Shown: positions 46,011-55,205 of the stretch, piece by piece
Layout: the number at the start of each line of letters is the position of its first letter
Numbering within the stretch: position 1 is the stretch's first letter
Source: Bacillus sp. EB106-08-02-XG196
GTDB lineage: Bacteria > Bacillota > Bacilli > Bacillales > Cytobacillaceae
Assembly: GCF_013396335.1 (NCBI RefSeq)
Contig: NZ_JABWSY010000008.1
Coordinates: 124,001-188,000 of the forward strand
DNA: 64,000 nucleotides
Direction of reading: 5' to 3'
The notes under the pieces: generated by a model
The model's input: the letters and a program-made list of their open reading frames with translations, nothing else
The model's database searches: none
Told to the model about the DNA's origin: nothing
Translations under genes and position numbers: made by a program

Positions 46011-47249
46011 TTATTCTTCCATTATTTCAATCCTAATCTTCCCATCACCTTTTACATATTCACCCATTTTCAAATGTTCACTTTTAATAACATTATGACT
46101 TTCCTTACTCATCCTAACTGGCTCTGGAATCGTCGCACCGGTAATTTCTATTTTTTCCATTTCAGTAAGGATCTTATTTGGATCAAGACTATTAGCCTTT
46201 TCGATACTGGAAAGAAGGAAATTCGTTGCATCATAGCCATTAGAAACAATCATGAAAAATGGGGATGGGGTTCCATCTTCCTCAAACCAATTGTCTGCAC
46301 CATATCTCTCAACATATTTTTCTACTAATTGTGTTGCCCTAGGATTCAACTCATTTTCGGCATAAGTGGATATGAACACTGGTCGGACACCTAAAACTAA
46401 ATCACCGGCTAATTTTTTATACTGAGGAGCAGTAGCTGCTGCAGATGTTACCATTGGAATTTCCAGCCCTAACCGATTTAAATCCTTTGTAATCGTCGCT
46501 ACATCCGAAGCGAGTCCGATCACCACTAATAGCTCTGGTTTTTTCTCTCCTAACTTAGCCAATTGTGCAGAAACACTTGTAGCGGTTTGGTCGTATTGTT
46601 CTCTACCTACCATATCGATTCCTTGTTTTTTTAGATGTTCTTCAACAAGGTCAAGCCCGCTTTGGCCATATGGTGTACTTTCTGCTAATAACGCTACTTT
46701 TTTGTATCCTAATGTTGGTATTATTTTCCCCATCGCCCCGGATTCTACATCATTCTGGATGGCAAATGAAAAAATATTCGGGTATGGCTCTTTATCTGTA
46801 CCGTTTGGATAAGTAATTTCCACGGCTTGCGATGTTGTATTTACAAACGGAATTCCAGATGATACCGCATGCGGAAGTGCAGCCATTGTGGCACCGCTTC
46901 CTTGTGGAAGAATACCAGCATGAATTTTTTCCTTTTGTAATAATTGTTGAATATTTGATGCTGCTCTGTCGGGACTTAGTTGATCATCAAGTGTGATTAA
47001 TTCAATCTTTTGTCCATTAATACCGCCTTTTTCATTCCATTCATCAATGGCGATTTTTGCTGCATTTGAAGTACCTGTTCCATAGTCACTATATGGACCT
47101 GTAATGGCACCACTCATTCCAATTTTTATCGTCTCATTGATACCGGTTTCATTTTGTCCTGCCGACCCGGTTTTCTCATTACTATTACACGCTGATACAA
47201 CTAGAATGGAGACGAAGGTAATAAGAAACATAAAAAATTTTCTTGGCAA
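46011..47249 (-). CDS. branched-chain-amino-acid-type ABC solute-binding lipoprotein
   Basis: About 412 residues from TTG 47249 (MPRKFFMFLITFVSILVV), with GGGGGTG at proper spacing; a GTG three codons earlier is possible. Lipobox VSAC, Cys about 21. The mature protein opens with ETIKIGMSGAITGPYSDYG, the family phrase, and has LITLDDQLSPDRAASNIQQL. Liv-type proteins bind branched amino acids, urea, amides or aromatic and short-chain acids. Its place between two CoA ligases suggests a carboxylic acid here. Confidence 0.92.
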   Translation of the reverse strand: MPRKFFMFLITFVSILVVSACNSNEKTGSAGQNETGINETIKIGMSGAITGPYSDYGTGTSNAAKIAIDEWNEKGGINGQKIELITLDDQLSPDRAASNIQQLLQKEKIHAGILPQGSGATMAALPHAVSSGIPFVNTTSQAVEITYPNGTDKEPYPNIFSFAIQNDVESGAMGKIIPTLGYKKVALLAESTPYGQSGLDLVEEHLKKQGIDMVGREQYDQTATSVSAQLAKLGEKKPELLVVIGLASDVATITKDLNRLGLEIPMVTSAAATAPQYKKLAGDLVLGVRPVFISTYAENELNPRATQLVEKYVERYGADNWFEEDGTPSPFFMIVSNGYDATNFLLSSIEKANSLDPNKILTEMEKIEITGATIPEPVRMSKESHNVIKSEHLKMGEYVKGDGKIRIEIMEE

Positions 47250-47315
47250 ATAAAACACCCCCGAAATGATTGATTTTTCAATAAGTTAGTTAGCACCTAC
47301 AAACCTTTAATCCGC

Positions 47316-48035
47316 TTACTTCCCTAAATAAGCTTTAGCCAGCCCTTCTTTTCCGTAATCCCTTCGCAGATATTCAGTCTCCCCAAATTTCACAACACTC
47401 CCCTTATCCAGGACGTAAGCATAATCAGCAACTTCCAGTGCAAACGTGGCCATTTGTTCAGCTAACAATATCGTCATACCTTCTTTATTAAAGGACTTCA
47501 CAATCTCATAAACCTGCTTCACCATTAAAGGAGAAAGCCCTAAGGATGGTTCATCTAATAGTAAAATTTTAGGTTTGCAGATGGAAGCGATGGCAAATAT
47601 CAATAGTTGTAATTGACCGCCACTTAACCCTCCTGCCTTTTCCTTTTTCCGTTGCCCTAATAGTTCAAATTTTTCATAGGTTTCCTGAATGAGTTGATCC
47701 TGCATTTTTCTGCTCATTTTTTTTCGAAAGTGGATTGCTAAACGTAGGTTATCTTCAATCGATAGATTTCGGAAAACTCGCCTTCCCTCTAAAACATGCC
47801 CAATCCCCATTTGTGCCCTTTTTTCTATTGAAAGGCTGCTTATATTCATTTCTTCATATCGAATGGTCCCTTGTTTGATGGAAGAAATTCCTGAGATACT
47901 TTTCAAAACAGTTGATTTTCCGGCACCATTCGAACCAATGAGGGCAACGATTTTCCCCTTTGGTACCTCTATATCGATGTTTACGATCGCATCAATGGAG
48001 CCGTAGGACACAGATACATTTTGTAATTGAAGCAA
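47316..48035 (-). CDS. livF: Liv-type ABC transporter ATP-binding protein (LivF)
   Basis: 239 residues from a TTG at 48035, just after the stop of the preceding gene and behind GGGGTGG. Walker A GSNGAGKST, signature LSGGQLQLLIFAIA, Walker B ILLLDEPSLGLSP, H-loop AEQMA. LivF-type length. It pairs with the LivG domain fused to LivM upstream. Confidence 0.94.
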   Translation of the reverse strand: MLQLQNVSVSYGSIDAIVNIDIEVPKGKIVALIGSNGAGKSTVLKSISGISSIKQGTIRYEEMNISSLSIEKRAQMGIGHVLEGRRVFRNLSIEDNLRLAIHFRKKMSRKMQDQLIQETYEKFELLGQRKKEKAGGLSGGQLQLLIFAIASICKPKILLLDEPSLGLSPLMVKQVYEIVKSFNKEGMTILLAEQMATFALEVADYAYVLDKGSVVKFGETEYLRRDYGKEGLAKAYLGK

Positions 48036-49814
48036 TTAGACCACCCCCAAATAAGCTTCGATTACATTCTCATCTCTTTGCATCCCTTCAATATTCCCCT
48101 GGTAGATCACTTCTCCGTAATCCAAAACGGTTACAGAATCAAGTAGACTGAGTAAGAATTCCATATCATGTTCAATGATAATAATAGATAATCCTTCAGC
48201 CTTTAACCTTCGTAATAGATGGGTTAGATCCTCCGTTTCTTTCTCAGAAAGACCTGCAGCGGGTTCATCTAATATTAATAGATTTGGCTTAGCTACAATG
48301 GCTCGTGCCACTTCAATTAATCTTCTTAACCCGTAAGGCAGGGTCCCAGCTTCTTGAAAGGTATAATCTTTTAAACCGCAAAGATGGATAGCTTCTAATG
48401 CTTGTTTGGCCCACTCCACCTCCTGAGATGAGTGAAAGCCGCCAATCTTAGAAACAGCCCCATTTGCAACGTTAATTTGGGCACCTAACATAACATTTTC
48501 CAAAACCGTTGCTTCGCTAATAATCCGAGGGTCTTGGAAAATCCGAATAATTCCTCTGCGTGCATTTTGATGTAAAGGTCGATTTGTAATATCCTGCTGA
48601 TGAAATGTAACCATCCCGCTATCAGCCGTATAGGCACCTGTAATCACATTCACCAATGTACTTTTTCCAGAACCGTTTGGACCTATAAGACCATGTATTT
48701 CCCCTGATTGAACAGATAAAGATATCTCCTTAAGCGCCTTAAGACCTCCAAATGCTTTACTGACCTCACGAACTTCCAGCAGGATATCCTTTTGAGTATC
48801 GCCTTGATAATTCAAATATTTAACAGCAGGCAATGGTTCAGTCGTTAACAAGTCCTCAAACTTAGAACTTGAAATATTCAAATAGGACTCCTTGACCTTG
48901 AAAAATCCGGCAAGACCCTTTGGGAAAAACCGAATAACGAAAACGAGCAGCACTCCATAGATAATCAGCTGATATTGATCAAAGGATTGCAAGAGCTGTG
49001 GAATCCATGTTTCAAATATCCCGCCTAGGAATGGCCCGATAAAAGAACCTAATCCCCCAATGATCGCCATCGCAAGCATAGAAATGGACTTCATAATGGT
49101 AAACTGGCCATGGCTGATAAAGGAAATATAGTGTGCATATAAAACACCTGCTGATCCTGCCATAGCTGCACTGATGATGAACGCTTGTTGTTTTACATAC
49201 CCCGGATGAATCCCGACACTGGCGGCAGCAATTTCATTTGTTCGTACCGCTAATAAAGTACGCCCAAAGTAAGAACGAATCATTTTTCTAATAAAAATGG
49301 AGGTTAACAACAAAGCTCCAAGAGTCATATAGTAATAGGTTACGTGATCAATGGTAAACCCAAATATCTGCAGGTTCCTTAAAACAGGCGATGGAATATT
49401 GCTTAACCCACTGAACCCGCCGAGCAACGTCCACTCTTTCGTGATGACTTCTACAATTAATCCAAATCCCAATGTCATTAAAGCCAGGTAGAACTCCCTC
49501 ACTCTTCCAGCTGGAATCGATAAAAGAAAACCTATAACCATACTAATGAACACGGCTAGGAACAGGGTCAACATAAATGGCAATGATAGTTTGATCATCA
49601 ACACGGCGGAAGCGTATGCCCCAATGGCAAAGAAACCGGCATGGCCAATCGAAATTAAACCTGTATAACCACTTAGTAGATTAATACTCTGCGCTAATAG
49701 AATATTGATGAACAAAAATATGAATAGTTGTAAATAATATGGATTCAGAAACTGAGGGAGACAAAGTAATATAATCAATATCCCTGATAAGATCCAGGTA
49801 CCTTGTTTCCTCAT
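48036..49814 (-). CDS. fused Liv-type permease and ATPase (LivM-LivG)
   Basis: 592 residues. The N-terminal 300 or so are the LivM permease with eight to nine membrane segments and the family loop TNEIAAASVGIHPGYVKQQA. After a linker (about 320-345) comes a full ATPase with Walker A GPNGSGKST, signature-like LPYGLRRLIEVARA and Walker B LLILDEPAAGLSEKE, as in LivG. The fusion is unbroken in one frame. LivM and LivG are usually separate; fused forms are known but less usual. ATGA overlap with livH. Confidence 0.94.
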   Translation of the reverse strand: MRKQGTWILSGILIILLCLPQFLNPYYLQLFIFLFINILLAQSINLLSGYTGLISIGHAGFFAIGAYASAVLMIKLSLPFMLTLFLAVFISMVIGFLLSIPAGRVREFYLALMTLGFGLIVEVITKEWTLLGGFSGLSNIPSPVLRNLQIFGFTIDHVTYYYMTLGALLLTSIFIRKMIRSYFGRTLLAVRTNEIAAASVGIHPGYVKQQAFIISAAMAGSAGVLYAHYISFISHGQFTIMKSISMLAMAIIGGLGSFIGPFLGGIFETWIPQLLQSFDQYQLIIYGVLLVFVIRFFPKGLAGFFKVKESYLNISSSKFEDLLTTEPLPAVKYLNYQGDTQKDILLEVREVSKAFGGLKALKEISLSVQSGEIHGLIGPNGSGKSTLVNVITGAYTADSGMVTFHQQDITNRPLHQNARRGIIRIFQDPRIISEATVLENVMLGAQINVANGAVSKIGGFHSSQEVEWAKQALEAIHLCGLKDYTFQEAGTLPYGLRRLIEVARAIVAKPNLLILDEPAAGLSEKETEDLTHLLRRLKAEGLSIIIIEHDMEFLLSLLDSVTVLDYGEVIYQGNIEGMQRDENVIEAYLGVV

Positions 49815-50683
49815 ACACGTACCACATCCTTTTCACCCAATAAGCCTTGCGGACGGGCAGAGAGGATAAAAATTAATAATGCAAACACTAAAGCATCGGT
49901 TAATCCTGAGGATATATAACCGCTAATGAGTATTTCTATCACACCTAATAGCACCCCTCCAATCATGGCACCAGTGGCACTCCCCATTCCGCCAATAACA
50001 GCCGCAACAAATCCCTTTATCATTAAACTCATACCGAAAGCGGGGCTTATCCCGGTAACCGGTGCAACTAACGACCCAGCTACCCCGGCAATGACTGCAC
50101 TAATAATAAAGGAGGCCGTAATAATAATCCCCGAACGAATCGATAGTAGGCGGGCTGCCTCCACATCTTCCGAAACGGCTCGCATAGCCTTTCCCCAAAT
50201 GGTATATTTCATAAAGAAAGTAAGACCAATCATCAGGACGATAGAGGCTGAAAGAATTAATAAAAGTTGAAGTGAAAGTCTAATATTGAATATCTTGAGA
50301 TAATCTGTCGTACCAAAAATGATTTCAGGAAAAGCTACTGTATGTGCCCCCCACAATATCGATGCAATGGCTTGTAAGATAATCGCGAATCCTAATGTCG
50401 TGACCATCCAGCCGTCTCCGCTAAATTGAAGAAGAGGCTTAACTGCAATAACCTCAATTAAGTATCCGATACCTAGAGTAATAAGCAAACCAACAAGGAG
50501 AGCCAGCCATAAATTCATACCTGAAGATACCAATGCCAGGGTAGCCATTGGACTAAACATTAACAGACTTCCTTGAGCAAAATTAAAGGACCGGCTAGTC
50601 CAATACGTCAGATTTAATGAAAGTGCGATTAATGAATAAATAGAACCAATACAAATACCGGTAAAAAGAAGCTGTAGTAACAC
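49811..50683 (-). CDS. livH: Liv-type ABC transporter permease (LivH)
   Basis: 290 residues from GTG 50683 (MLLQLLFTGICIGSIYSL), with GAGGAGGGG just upstream; the in-frame ATG at 50701 lies within that site. About eight membrane segments, with ALSLNLTYWTSRSFNFAQGS near the start and VSEDVEAARLLSIRSG as the cytoplasmic loop. Partner of the LivM domain. Confidence 0.93.
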   Translation of the reverse strand: MLLQLLFTGICIGSIYSLIALSLNLTYWTSRSFNFAQGSLLMFSPMATLALVSSGMNLWLALLVGLLITLGIGYLIEVIAVKPLLQFSGDGWMVTTLGFAIILQAIASILWGAHTVAFPEIIFGTTDYLKIFNIRLSLQLLLILSASIVLMIGLTFFMKYTIWGKAMRAVSEDVEAARLLSIRSGIIITASFIISAVIAGVAGSLVAPVTGISPAFGMSLMIKGFVAAVIGGMGSATGAMIGGVLLGVIEILISGYISSGLTDALVFALLIFILSARPQGLLGEKDVVRV

Positions 50684-50727
50684 AGAATCACCCCTCCTCA
50701 TAGACTAACTCACATAGTAAAAGAAAA

Positions 50728-51519
50728 CTATTTACCTTTGCTCTTTAAAAATTCATTCATTTTAGCAGCAGGCTCGCCTGATATCGCTACTCGTTCAACC
50801 AATTCCGTTTCATTAATAAGGATATCGCCAAAATTCGGTGCTACGGAAGCATTAACTAGTTTTTTCGTTAACCGAATCGAAAGTGGCCCTTTACGTCGAA
50901 GTTTCTCGATCGTTTGATAGACCACATCCTTCATTTCTTCCTTTCGGACCACTTTATTGATTAGCCCTAATTGCAAGCATTCTTCAGCCGATACATCCTC
51001 ACATAGCATGATGAGCTCCTTCGCTTTCACGGCCCCAACAGATTTTACTAGTCTTGGTGTACACCCCCACGTTAAAAACAATCCTACGTTCGTCTCTGGT
51101 AAATTAAATACAGAGGATTCTGTCATGAACCGAAAATCCGTGGTCATCGCAATGGCAACACCCGCTCCATATGCGGAACCCTGAATTGCTGCAAAGGTAA
51201 TTTGTTCAAGAGATTCTAATTTACGCATCATCTCCTGGCCGACAATTTGCATCCTTCTAATATTTTCGGATTGAGCTTCAGCCTGAGTAAAATCATTAAC
51301 GAGTTCAACCAGGTCAGCGCCTACAGAGAAAAACCTCCCTGTATTGGTAAAGATCACATAGTTAATTCCCTTTTCATCCCGCAGCCAATCAGCGAGCTGA
51401 ATTAGTTCCTTGAGCATGGTGATGCTTACAGTATTAGCACCGTTTTTATGGTTTAATATAACCTCTAAAACATCATTTTCCCGTTTGAGATCTAACGTTT
51501 GATAAGTTGTCAAAATCAA
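50728..51519 (-). CDS. enoyl-CoA hydratase/isomerase family protein
   Basis: 263 residues, TTG start at 51519 or 51513 (GGAGG upstream). Crotonase fold: the oxyanion-hole region FAAIQGSAYGAGVAIAMTTD and FNLPETNVGLFLTWGCTPRL. The usual catalytic Glu pair (E-x-x-x-x-x-...-E) is reduced: one Glu lies in NLPETNVG where hydratases have PE(x)xxG, so hydration or isomerisation remain possible. It processes the CoA ester made by the operon's ligases. Confidence 0.88.
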   Translation of the reverse strand: MILTTYQTLDLKRENDVLEVILNHKNGANTVSITMLKELIQLADWLRDEKGINYVIFTNTGRFFSVGADLVELVNDFTQAEAQSENIRRMQIVGQEMMRKLESLEQITFAAIQGSAYGAGVAIAMTTDFRFMTESSVFNLPETNVGLFLTWGCTPRLVKSVGAVKAKELIMLCEDVSAEECLQLGLINKVVRKEEMKDVVYQTIEKLRRKGPLSIRLTKKLVNASVAPNFGDILINETELVERVAISGEPAAKMNEFLKSKGK

Positions 51520-51553
51520 CCAGCCTCCAATAAATTTTAATATTCAGAAAAAT

Positions 51554-52921
51554 CTACGCGTAGTAATTCTTTTCAAATACAGGTGTCTTCGCGAGAGATT
51601 TTTCTAAGGTTCCAGGCGAGCACCAAATAATTTCCGGATTAACTCTCACCTCTTGGCTTAATGCCTCTTTTATTTTTTCCTCTAAATAGGGCAGTCTTCC
51701 TGAATTTACACCATATCCATATTCCACTTTTACCTTTAACGGTGGTTCTACTCTTGGCGGCTTTTGTTCTAAAACAATTCTAATTTCCCCGGTCACCTCT
51801 GGAATAAAGGTATTAATCACTCTCTTTATGGCAGCAGGATATACATTAACTCCTTTCACGATGAGCATATCATCGGAACGCCCAATCACCTTCACCCGTA
51901 AGCCTTTGAAACCACAGCCTGGGCATTCCTTGGTTAGGACTTGGACGATATCTCCTGAACCCATTCGCAGCATGGGAACAGCTATACGGTCCAAAGAGGT
52001 ATAGATAGCCTCGCCAATTACTCCGTCCACAATATCAATCGGTTTCTTTGTTTCTGGATCCACCAAATCATATGGATACAAATCAAAGTCAGGTGTCACG
52101 CAGTGCATGCCATGATACTCATCGGAGTCACATGAAAAGGCAATTGTTCCCCCAAGCGGTGCAATCCAATCATATACCCGGCAGCCATATGCCTCTTCAA
52201 TTTTTTGCTTTACTTCTGGAATCCCAATCGCAATTTCACCTACATTGAATAAGGCAGATAACTGTAAATCTCTAACCTCTGTTCCTGAAATTTGAGAACT
52301 TTTTTGAATTAAATGCTCCGCTAAAGACGGCGTCATCATCGCAGCAGTGGGTTTGGTTAACTTTGCATACTGTAAAATGGCCGCCGTCCCTGCCCTTACA
52401 TCTACATCAATCGGTAAAACGCCAGCTTTTCTAATCCCTGGGAGTACAGCAGATGTCGCATAAATTCCTAAAGCATGATTAAATAATAACCGGTCACCAG
52501 GGCTTACTCGGCCATATTCCATCATATAAGAAACCGCAGAAGAGATATTATTTTGATCATGTTGGGAAAGAGTATACGTAAACGTAGGTATACCGGTAGT
52601 TCCGCTGGTGGTAGCTGTCATGACAACATCATCTGGGGAACAACATAAATGCATACCAAATGGGTGACCGAATCTCTCCATCGACTCTTCTTGACTCTGT
52701 CTTTCCTGTTCTTTATCCATCATAATCGGCAACTTACGAAAATCATCAATTGACCGAATTTCTTGGGGCTGTATTCCAATCTCTTTGAACTTTTTCTGAT
52801 AAAATTCTGAATTTCTGTAACAATACTTAACTTGGTTAAGTAACTTTGTTTCACGGTATTGCATAATTTCATTAGTACTCATGGTATTTAGTCGGTTCGT
52901 CACATAACGAATTTTTCTCAT
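51554..52921 (-). CDS. phenylacetate-CoA ligase-like enzyme (PaaK family)
   Basis: About 455 residues from ATG 52921 behind GGGGGG (an ATG at 52945 lies further up). The nucleotide motif is TATTSGTTGIPTFTY, with the PaaK-like SRSDDMLIVKGVNVYP hinge and the N-terminal YCYRNSEFYQKKFKEIG block. Two Cys-rich points CPGCGF are seen near 330. The family activates phenylacetate and related aromatic acids with CoA. It is the first structural gene after tetR and suggests an aromatic or arylalkyl acid substrate. Confidence 0.9.
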   Translation of the reverse strand: MRKIRYVTNRLNTMSTNEIMQYRETKLLNQVKYCYRNSEFYQKKFKEIGIQPQEIRSIDDFRKLPIMMDKEQERQSQEESMERFGHPFGMHLCCSPDDVVMTATTSGTTGIPTFTYTLSQHDQNNISSAVSYMMEYGRVSPGDRLLFNHALGIYATSAVLPGIRKAGVLPIDVDVRAGTAAILQYAKLTKPTAAMMTPSLAEHLIQKSSQISGTEVRDLQLSALFNVGEIAIGIPEVKQKIEEAYGCRVYDWIAPLGGTIAFSCDSDEYHGMHCVTPDFDLYPYDLVDPETKKPIDIVDGVIGEAIYTSLDRIAVPMLRMGSGDIVQVLTKECPGCGFKGLRVKVIGRSDDMLIVKGVNVYPAAIKRVINTFIPEVTGEIRIVLEQKPPRVEPPLKVKVEYGYGVNSGRLPYLEEKIKEALSQEVRVNPEIIWCSPGTLEKSLAKTPVFEKNYYA

Positions 52922-53030
52922 TCCCGGAACCCCCCTGTTAATCATTCATTCCTAATATAAGCGCTTACAAAAAACTTCTACTAGAGTGACAGTTCCAGAT
53001 TATTTGATAAGCTGACAGGACCACCTCCTT

Positions 53031-53048
53031 AAATGAAAATGTTCATTT
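53031..53048. promoter_or_regulatory. inverted repeat between tetR and paaK-like gene
   Basis: AAATGAA-N4-TTCATTT, a perfect repeat 5 bp after the tetR stop. Could be a minor operator or part of the promoter region. No role shown. Confidence 0.35.
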
Positions 53049-53053
53049 GAATA

Positions 53054-53665
53054 TTATGGAATCCACATAGTTATCCGTTGATGAAGAAGCTTCTTTGCAT
53101 CCTCTTCCACATAAAAGCCCATTAAGAACAACGTACTTTGATGAATTGTGAAGCCAATAATATCCCATGCAATTGCCTTCGCACTCATCTCTAACTGGAT
53201 GATGTTTGCCTCTGCTCCCTTTTGCAACATAGACTCATATAAAGAAGCATAGTTTTGATAAGAATCCTTTAATACCTTTTCTACATCCGGTTCATCCACC
53301 TCTGACAACGCTTGGAAGTAGATTTTTATTTCCTTCCGATATTTTTCCATACTAGCAAAATAAGAAAAAAGGCTTTTCTCAACTGCTAATCTGAAGTCTT
53401 CTTTACATACTATCTTTTCCATATAAAAGAAATCTTGTTCTAAGAATTCCTTTAGCGTCTTACTGCTTGTTTTTTTAAGAATTTCTTGAAAAAGAACACT
53501 CTTGGATTTAAAAAACTTATAAATCATCGGATCGGTCACACCTGCTCTAGTGGCAATTTCCGATATTTTGGCCACACGATAATTAGATTCCGAAAAAACT
53601 TCTATCGCAGCCCTTATAATCACTCTCTTTCTCTTTTCTGCTGGCATTCGCTTTGGTTTCAGCAT
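53054..53665 (-). CDS. TetR/AcrR-family regulator of the catabolic operon
   Basis: 203 residues. N-terminal helix-turn-helix (about 10-57): RVIIRAAIEVFSESNYRVAK and ISEIATRAGVTDPMIYKFFK. The rest is helical, a ligand domain like that of FadR/AcrR-type repressors that sense acyl-CoA. GGAGG before the ATG. It leads the operon, so it likely represses it and is released by a pathway CoA ester. A candidate operator lies about 110 bp upstream. Confidence 0.9.
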   Translation of the reverse strand: MLKPKRMPAEKRKRVIIRAAIEVFSESNYRVAKISEIATRAGVTDPMIYKFFKSKSVLFQEILKKTSSKTLKEFLEQDFFYMEKIVCKEDFRLAVEKSLFSYFASMEKYRKEIKIYFQALSEVDEPDVEKVLKDSYQNYASLYESMLQKGAEANIIQLEMSAKAIAWDIIGFTIHQSTLFLMGFYVEEDAKKLLHQRITMWIP

Positions 53666-53773
53666 TTTAAAACCTCCCTATCCTGCTCTGGTACGATATG
53701 TTAATATTCTATAGGCAGTATCCCAAAAAAGGAACATAACTAGAAAAAACTTTATTGATTCAATAGATATAGT

Positions 53774-53799
53774 TAAGTTAGTTATTAATTACTAACTTA
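53774..53799. promoter_or_regulatory. candidate TetR operator
   Basis: TAAGTTAGT-N8-ACTAACTTA, a perfect 9-bp inverted repeat centred about 120 bp upstream of tetR. Size and symmetry fit TetR-family operators. Confidence 0.6.
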
Positions 53800-53865
53800 T
53801 CTGATAATTCAAATATTACAAAAGAGATTTACTTGTGTCAACAGCATTTTTTCTTTAAGCATCAC

Positions 53866-53931
53866 TGAGGGACAAGGGGACGGCTTTTTTATTTAAACGA
53901 TGACCACAAGAACCGTCCCCACGGTCCCTCC
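53866..53931. repeat. palindromic repeat, complete copy
   Basis: CAAGGGGACGGCTTT (left arm with changes) and GATGACCACAAGAACCGTCCCCACGG, and the outer flanks GAGGGAC / GTCCCTC also pair. It abuts duplicated sequence B. Confidence 0.85.
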
Positions 53932-54265
53932 AAGTAACGACAGGTTCTTCCAAAATTGCATGGTAATTAAACGTTTGTGTAAAAGTTGAATGAATCCTGT
54001 TATATAAAGTTTTTTCTCTAGATTCAAGCAAAATAATTGTCGGTAAATAGAAGGAAATCTAAGGAATTTCTTGAAAAACCCCCATATATGAGCCGTTTCT
54101 CCTTAAAACTGCATTCTTTGGCAAATACCTTGTTTTTCCCCTATTACACAATCGATTGATTAAATCAGGCACAACTCCTTTAAAGACAAGCCTTTTGATT
54201 AAAGTTACAAGAAAAAGAAGTCGAAATCTGTTCTCACTATTAACTAGATAACTCCAACTCCTTTC
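53931..54265 (-). repeat. 330-bp duplicated sequence, copy B (decayed coding-like)
   Basis: Near-identical to copy A at 43671-43999 and in the same orientation. From 54059 upward the minus strand is open for over 100 codons and includes SENRFR and PDLINRLCNRGKTRYLPKN; below, another frame gives FYLPTIILLESREK and TFNYHAILEEP. One frameshift thus separates the two parts. Gene family unknown. Confidence 0.8.
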
Positions 54266-54327
54266 GAGATTATAACGAACTTTTGAATGGTGGAAATTCT
54301 CACCTACTAAGGATCCCGAACAGAAAA

Positions 54328-54350
54328 AAGCTATCAGAACCGTCCCCATG
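54328..54350. repeat. palindromic repeat, type-2 right-arm fragment
   Basis: AAGCTATCAGAACCGTCCCCATG, no left arm visible. It lies at the end of duplicated sequence B. Confidence 0.7.
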
Positions 54351-54364
54351 TACACCTGGGGTAT

Positions 54365-54401
54365 AAAAACAGACACCTACTTAGCTGTAGGTGTCTGTTT
54401 T
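54365..54401. terminator. intrinsic terminator-like hairpin
   Basis: ACAGACACCTAC / GTAGGTGTCTGT with A and T runs either side, 127 bp beyond psiE. Confidence 0.8.
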
Positions 54402-54435
54402 ATGATAAGAGTTTCTGGTTTACATTAATTTCGTT

Positions 54436-54525
54436 ACCATGGGGACGGTTCTCCTGGCAATTATATATAAAACGATGACCACAAGAACCGGCCCCATGTC
54501 CACACCCATGTCCACCATGTCCACG
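54436..54525. repeat. palindromic repeat, complete copy with tandem right flank
   Basis: ACCATGGGGACGGTTCTCCTGG and GATGACCACAAGAACCGGCCCCATG, followed by three to four copies of (C)CCATGTCCAC. It ends 3 bp before the psiE stop. Confidence 0.88.
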
Positions 54526-54527
54526 GT

Positions 54528-54971
54528 TTACTTTTTAAACAATTTATTACTATTGGGTCTTTCACGAGGTGTACAATTGATAATGAAATAGCCGATTATA
54601 AGAATTAGGATGATAATCGCATAAAATAATACCTTTTCAGGGTGTTCGTGCTCAACAATAATGATTCTTACCATTGCCGTTATACCAATATAGATAAAAT
54701 ACCTAATAGGAAAATGGTATTCTTCTTTAAAGTACTTAACAATCATAGAAATAAACTCAAAATATAAAAAGAAGATTAGTATATTCGCAAGAACAAGTTT
54801 ATAATCATTTTCGCCTCCTTCTATCAAAATCTGAATGAAAATGATTAATTCCTTTACTAGTAAAATGGATAAAATGATTCCTAAAAGAATGAGAGAAATA
54901 TTCAAAAATAATTGGAATACCTTTGGGATAAGGTATAAGATACTTGAAAAATTCTGTTTTATCTTTAACAT
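54528..54971 (-). CDS. psiE: PsiE-like membrane protein
   Basis: 147 residues with four membrane segments. The third segment region ILIFFLYFEFISMIVKYFKE and the following HFPIRYFIYIGITAMVRIII match PsiE (phosphate-starvation-inducible E). The role is unknown beyond induction by phosphate or carbon stress in E. coli. The start ATG at 54971 follows GAGAGGAAGG. Monocistronic. Confidence 0.85.
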   Translation of the reverse strand: MLKIKQNFSSILYLIPKVFQLFLNISLILLGIILSILLVKELIIFIQILIEGGENDYKLVLANILIFFLYFEFISMIVKYFKEEYHFPIRYFIYIGITAMVRIIIVEHEHPEKVLFYAIIILILIIGYFIINCTPRERPNSNKLFKK

Positions 54972-55131
54972 GCAAACCTTCCTCTCACTTTTAAAAAACT
55001 AACTATACCTTCCTTTTTCTATAACATGTCCGCTATCTCGCGTTCTCTTATACTCCTTTTTTTAATATTTTATATTATACAACATTAAAATTTGCAAAAG
55101 TATTAAAATTTTGTCAATTTTAAATAGCACG
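54972..55131. other. AT-rich promoter region
   Basis: No gene seen. Contains the psiE upstream region and an A/T-rich stretch with no clear motif. Confidence 0.3.
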
Positions 55132-55200
55132 GCCCATGGGGACAGGGTCCAGAGATAACAATCAGCCCAGAAAGACCATCGGAACCGTCCCCACGGTCAC
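55132..55200. repeat. palindromic repeat, type-2 right arm with altered left arm
   Basis: CCCATGGGGACAGGGTCCAGAG where GGTTCT has become GGGTCC, and GACCATCGGAACCGTCCCCACGG. It ends 6 bp before the yvrJ stop. Confidence 0.75.
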
Positions 55201-55205
55201 TCCCT

